A stretch of DNA of 64,000 nucleotides from Lutjanus erythropterus. Taxonomy: Eukaryota; Chordata; Actinopteri; Lutjaniformes; Lutjanidae. Below are positions 59,737-64,000 of the stretch, piece by piece. Where the stretch lies: positions 11,468,746 through 11,532,745 of the forward strand of contig CM034610.1 in the NCBI GenBank assembly GCA_020091685.1, written 5' to 3'. Both the position numbers and the translations under genes were made by a program. Numbering within the stretch: the stretch's first letter is position 1; each line of letters starts with the position of its first letter. Below the pieces are notes generated by a model. It was not told the origin of the DNA and did no database searches. It saw only the letters and a list, made by a program, of their open reading frames with translations.

Positions 59737-60361
59737 TATGTGCCATTACGCATATATAAATCATACACTTATTTATTTTATTATTTTATTTTTATGATTT
59801 ATTTTATTTTGAATTTATGTGCTGTCTGAGATGTTTACTATTCAATATTTCTTGCAACTATATTTGTGTATGAGGAAAAATGTTTTTATTCACTTTTGTC
59901 TTTGGTCTGTTTTTTTTTTTTAATTCCTTTTGCAGGTTGTCGGCACCTACACGTGCAGGAGGAGGACCAATTGGTGGCCCCTGGTACTCTTCTTCAATCT
60001 GCTGGACGTCAGTGCCTACAATGCTTTCATCCTTTGGACTACCATAGATCCCTCATGGCAACGGGGAAAAACTTACCGGAGGAGGCTGTTTATTGAGGAG
60101 CTGGGGACGACTCTTGTGACCGAACAAATGGCGAGGAGACACCACCTTCCCCGCACACCAGGTGCTGCGGCCTTAGTGTTGGATGCTCAACGCAAAGCAG
60201 GCCCAAGCGCAAACGCAAGCCCATCCCAACACACCCCCCAGAAGAGGAAGCAGTGTGTATTGTGCACCAGCAAAAGACAAGTCTTCACCACCTGCAGCAA
60301 GTGTGGCGGTCACATCTGCAAGGAGCACTACCAACCTGTTTGCAACCCCTGCCTCACCTGA
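58476..60361 (+). CDS. piggyBac-type transposase with intron and C-terminal zinc finger
   Basis: DDD transposases of this family cut and paste DNA at TTAA. Two exons (58476-59736 and 59936-60361) give 561 residues with no stop or frameshift. The N-terminus is acidic and serine-rich (about 1-70). The core DDE_Tnp_1_7 domain follows from about residue 100. Probable catalytic aspartates are D239 (VCVDEQLVPFRGR), D316 (VTCDNFFTS) and D416 plus D419 (GGVDNLDK), spaced as in the classic piggyBac. The C-terminus has a cysteine-rich cross-brace (CVLC, CSKC, then IC, EHY and CNPC). The intron is 199 bases and splits right after NLDK. The ATG at 58476 has a strong context; the frame reaches further back only to non-ATG codons. 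It could be an active element or a tamed host gene, and the sequence alone cannot decide. Confidence 0.9.
59936..60361 (+). CDS. piggyBac transposase exon 2
   Basis: Acceptor TTTTGCAG. VVGTYTCRRRTNWWPLVLFF continues the catalytic domain (K-VVGTY... RRTxxWP is typical). It ends with the cysteine-rich finger and CNPCLT TGA. Confidence 0.9.
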   Translation, partial: VVGTYTCRRRTNWWPLVLFFNLLDVSAYNAFILWTTIDPSWQRGKTYRRRLFIEELGTTLVTEQMARRHHLPRTPGAAALVLDAQRKAGPSANASPSQHTPQKRKQCVLCTSKRQVFTTCSKCGGHICKEHYQPVCNPCLT

Positions 60362-60438
60362 ACTGACTCATACACACATACACACACACACACACACAGT
60401 CGCTGTCTCTCTCTCTTTCTCTCTCTCTCTTATATGGT

Positions 60439-60444
60439 AATAAA
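60439..60444 (+). terminator. Poly(A) signal of the piggyBac gene (AATAAA)
   Basis: AATAAA 78 bases beyond the transposase stop codon, after a CA and a CT run. Confidence 0.6.
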
Positions 60445-60637
60445 AAAGTGGTGGAAAATGTACATGGTCTTGAGGTGAGGTTCTTCTTCTAACACAGCAC
60501 AAAAAAAAAGAAAAGAAAATTAAGGAGTATTTGATGTATATGATTAGGACAGATGTTGCTTTAAAAAATAAGCCTAAAAAAAGTTGGAAATAATATCATT
60601 GTATAATATTTTTTATAGTTACCTTATGAAAAGCACA

Positions 60638-61216
60638 TTTTTGCACTCAGCGGTATGACTGTGAGTACTTGACACTGCACAACAAATAATAATGCATAAA
60701 AATTAATGTTGCTGCTAATCATTGACATATCCCAGGCTGTAATAATTCAACACAAAAAAATTTACTTTGCATGTAGTATATTGAAAATAATTCATTTCTG
60801 TCTGTTTTTTTCCATCTAAAAACATGGTGGCATCATGACAAAAACAAATATTAATGTTAATTAATAATATTAATGTACATATAAATATTATACATTAATA
60901 TTCTATTCTACTTTCATTGAGCTAATTTTTTTCACCTACATCTGACCTAGTTATTGATATTAAATACTAATTAATTTTTAAAGATTTTAACCCTTTGAAT
61001 GCCAGGTTTTGTCATGATGCCACCATGTTTTCAGATGAAAAAAACAGTAAATATGAATTATTTAAATATACTATACTATAAATATTTTTTTGTTTTGAAT
61101 TAGTACAGCCTGGGGTATGTCAATGATAAGCAGCAACACTGATTTTTTTTTTTTTTTTTGCATTATTATTTTTTGTGCAGTGTCAAATACTCACACTCAT
61201 ATCGCTAAGCACAAAT
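60638..61216. repeat. Large inverted repeat with TTAA at its inner edges
   Basis: The left arm (about 60638-60860) and right arm (about 60987-61216) are inverted copies. ATGGTGGCATCATGACAAAA on the left pairs with TTTTGTCATGATGCCACCAT on the right. CATTGACATATCCCAGGCTG pairs with CAGCCTGGGGTATGTCAATG, and ACTTGACACTGCAC pairs with GTGCAGTGTCAAAT. The right arm starts TTAACCCTTTGAATGCCAGG, which looks like a piggyBac terminus, and the left arm ends in TTAA. An AT-rich spacer of about 126 bases lies between. Confidence 0.75.
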
Positions 61217-61504
61217 TAAAAAAAGAGTTGATGAATCCTATCAAAGTAATTGTTCTTATTGCTTGGAATGGTCAGTTATACAGATTTTATGACAGTAGAG
61301 TCAGCCTTGAAATTGCACAGAATGCCCCACAATATTTAGTGTTACAGTGTCTCTGAAAAATCCAAGAAAACCTGAATGGTATTGACTGGAAGCTAATGGA
61401 ACTGATGCAGTGGGGCAGGACTTTGACTCTTCATTGTTTTAGACTTGATGGTATTCCTCTTTGTGATAAAATGAAATTATAATCAAAGCTGCATTAAGTT
61501 TGTG

Positions 61505-61518
61505 CCACTAGGGGGCAG
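61505..61518 (+). promoter_or_regulatory. CTCF-like motif
   Basis: CCACTAGGGGGCAG, a near-consensus CTCF core. Confidence 0.5.
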
Positions 61519-62109
61519 AAAAACAAAACAACTACAACAATTGTTTGCTAATGTGTACTGACACATCCAGTAGACATCATTTTGAGTCAAGTTTCTTATC
61601 CAACATTTACTCTGCTTTTAGCTCTCTGTTGGTCCTTGCCATGGTTTCCATCAGCTCCAACAAAAACATTTGTCTCTAGCCAAGAAATTTAAGAGTAGCT
61701 AAAAAACTCCATAAGAGCGTCAGAGTTGAGCGTCTGTGTTAACATGGACAATATTTTTTCAGTCCAACTGAATTCTGATTAGAAATTGCACCTTAATTGT
61801 TACATGGATGGTAAAGTGATTCGATAAAAAATCTGTTTATGTTCGCCAAAGCATTAATCAAATGAAAACGGGTAGAAGTCGACGCTAAACCGTCGATTCT
61901 GATGCCTCTGCCTGCAACAGTTTCATACAACTGTGACTTTTTGTGTTCCCTACACCTGATTGAAACCATTGATTCATTATAAATCCTATTTGCAAGTGTC
62001 CCAGGAGTTTGAGAATTATGGTTCTATTGATACAGTATACAGTTAATGAGAAAAGATTGCAAGGGAAGAGCTATTACCTTTATTACCTAATAGTATCCAA
62101 CATAGTTAT

Positions 62110-62350
62110 TCAAAAATATATCAAAGTCAAAAAGTCGGCCATCTTGAAAGTCAGCCATCTTGAAAGCGTTGGCCTCCAAAATTTAATCAGTTCATGTACC
62201 TATTATAGAGTCTTAGCACACAAGATATGGTGCAAATCCGTCCACCCGTTCAAAAGTTATCGCGCAAACAAAAATCTGTGACGTATGGACAGAAGGACGG
62301 ACGCACAGACTCACGTACGGCCCGGCACCTTCGGCAGGCGGAGGCATAAT
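62110..62350. repeat. Dispersed fish repeat with GGACGGACG tail
   Basis: Contains AAAAGTCGGCCATCTTGAAAG, GGTGCAAATCCGTCCACCCG, AAAGTTATCGCGCAAACA and GGCGGAGGCATAAT. I recognise this phrase order from a widespread teleost repeat. Confidence 0.55.
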
Positions 62351-63199
62351 TATAACTTTTTTAAATGTGCAAATGTGCTTCTGCATGCCGTGAAGTATCT
62401 ATTCTGCCGAAAATATAACAGAAGAAGAAGAAATGGTTCTGGTATGCCAACTGCCAGTAAACAAAAACGAAGAAGTGCTTCTGCCCAATAATTTTGATGA
62501 TGGGTCCACATTGTATCCTGGGAGCAATATTCATGCCTTTCAAACTTTTAAGGTTTCTCACAGAAATGTTGTATCAGCTACTGACAAGTTCTGTTTTGCT
62601 ACCACCATTCTGTCCCTCCCAGAAATTCATTTGTGATACGTCACCTACCCTCACATGGGGCCGACATGCAGAAAGAATGTATTTATTTCAACAAGAGAGA
62701 AACAATTGGAATAAGTGTTTAGATGATTATTATTTCCTTTTGAACAGATTATCAAAGGTTTACACCACTGATCTCAACCTGATTGAAAATTCTTTCTGTT
62801 CAGGCTGGACTGGACCAGTCTCTTCTGATTCAGGGGTTTACGTGAGACATTTGAGGTATTCTGGTTGGGCTCCATGTAAACACAGGGACACAGTTCATAC
62901 AGTAATGTAAACAAAATGAACCTAAGTTTGATTAAGAAAAATTTGAGAACAACATAAAGATGTCGCTGTTTTTAATCATTTTATTCTGTATGCACATGCA
63001 TACTTGCTGTTTAACAATGAAGGGACACGTTTCTCTTGAAATTGTGTCTTCCATGTGATACTTTGTGAGCTTCACAGTCCAGCTCCGGTGACTCTTTTTG
63101 GGATTTCCACTTCCAGAACATCCCTTTCCCTTCCTCCTCCTCTTGAATTGTTGAATAATTCTCCTGAACTCAGCTCAGATTGAATCTTCTGTCCATTCA

Positions 63200-63640
63200 G
63201 TCCACCTCGGAATCGAGATCAGTCAGCTTTTTCTCGCCTCATCCGATGCCGGAGCCGTGCTGCGGATTTAGCTTGCTTCTGATCCAGCAGCAGCAGGCGC
63301 GGCGGCCCTCACTGTGCGGCGGCTGCAGGAGGGGAGCTGGGCCAGCGGGGAAGGGGGATACCCCCTGTGTGCGCTCGGCAATTGTTGTCGTGGCAATGGT
63401 GGCTGTAGTGGTGGTTGCCAGGGAGATGGCGGTTGCTTGTCTGACCCGTCCCCCTCGTGCTGTCACCGGCATTATTGATGCACGCCGCTGCTCGGCATTG
63501 TGGGAGTGCGGGAGGGAGGGCGGAGAGGACAACGGTTAATGAGTTCAGGAGGAACAGGGACTCTCCCTGCTCTCTCCTTCCCTCTCTCCCCCTCTCTGCT
63601 CCCTCTCTCCCCTTCATTTCTCATGGGTGTCTGTCTTGTG
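63200..63640. promoter_or_regulatory. CpG-rich region, possible promoter or 5' exon
   Basis: GC-rich with many CpGs (GGCGCGGCGGCC, GTGCGGCGGCTG), a CAG run and a following CT-rich tract, between AT-rich flanks. It probably marks the 5' end of a gene that continues past the window or lies on the other strand. No protein is recognised. Confidence 0.4.
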
Positions 63641-63858
63641 CGAGTGTGCATTAAGAATGTGGGTCTCTCATGATCCATCATGGCAAAATGCACTTTCCCT
63701 CTCCTCACACACACACACACACACACGAACAGACACACTCACACGCGCTCACACACCTAAACGGCATACGGATGGTGCACTCACAAAAACATGTTCTCCC
63801 ACACCTTTACTCGAAGAGCGTAACTGACTCATTCGCAACCACTCCTTTCTCCTCTCAC

Positions 63859-63860
<2 letters not shown>

Positions 63861-63899
<39 letters not shown>
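63861..63899. repeat. (AC)n microsatellite
   Basis: Uninterrupted run of about 19 AC units. Confidence 0.95.
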
Positions 63900-63901
<2 letters not shown>

Positions 63902-64000
63902 TGCTGCCCTGCTGTTACGCCTGAAGCTAGGAGAGCTAGCAAGATTAATAATGACCCCTGACTCCCCACAGACAGACCCAAATATACACAGTTTGGAGAG

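Larger units (their letters stand above)
61217..63180. other. Non-coding stretch right of the inverted repeat
   Basis: No gene is seen. Contains a CTCF-like motif (61505-61518) and a dispersed repeat (about 62110-62350). The short open frames have no recognisable content. Confidence 0.6.

Noticed and set aside
63180-63539. 119-codon open frame in the CpG-rich block near the end
   Set aside because: Low-complexity composition (runs of A, V, R, G) with an equally long frame on the other strand. More likely 5' UTR or promoter DNA.

Overview
The window is vertebrate nuclear DNA, almost certainly from a teleost fish. The genes have GT-AG introns and encode proteins close to human ones. The gaps are filled with interspersed and simple repeats of types common in fish genomes (hAT, Kolobok/T2-like, Tc1-like, piggyBac, L2 tails, long CA runs). 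I cannot name the species.

Five cellular genes and one transposon gene could be read exon by exon, with reading phases that fit at every junction. From left to right they are: (1) the last two coding exons of mosmo (+), with exon 1 lying before the window; (2) tmem235 (-), three exons, 11.2-20.0 kb; (3) birc5/survivin (-), four exons, 22.3-26.0 kb; (4) faap100 (+), eight exons, 27.1-33.5 kb, head to head with birc5; (5) fscn2 (-), six exons, 36.2-48.8 kb, tail to tail with faap100; (6) a piggyBac-type transposase (+), two exons, 58.5-60.4 kb. Predicted proteins are 212, 142, 852, 491 and 561 residues for tmem235, birc5, faap100, fscn2 and the transposase. The first four are close to the human lengths I know.

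TMEM235, BIRC5, FAAP100 and FSCN2 all lie in human 17q25, so this is a conserved block, here next to mosmo (human 16p12). The genes do not form one pathway. MOSMO dampens Hedgehog signalling, TMEM235 is a claudin-like four-pass protein, survivin acts at mitotic centromeres and in cell survival, FAAP100 is part of the Fanconi anaemia ubiquitin-ligase core, and FSCN2 bundles actin in photoreceptors and hair cells.

The rest is non-coding. Introns and gaps carry nested transposons, foldback repeats, AGCTA-type degenerate tandem repeats and microsatellites. Two CpG-rich stretches (about 57.0-57.5 and 63.2-63.6 kb) look like promoters or 5' ends of a gene that I cannot identify. The most interesting items are the intact, intron-bearing piggyBac gene and the large inverted repeat beside it, a tmem235 lacking the claudin-loop cysteine pair, an intron inside the first fascin repeat of fscn2, and a survivin promoter with a CHR and CCAAT arrangement.
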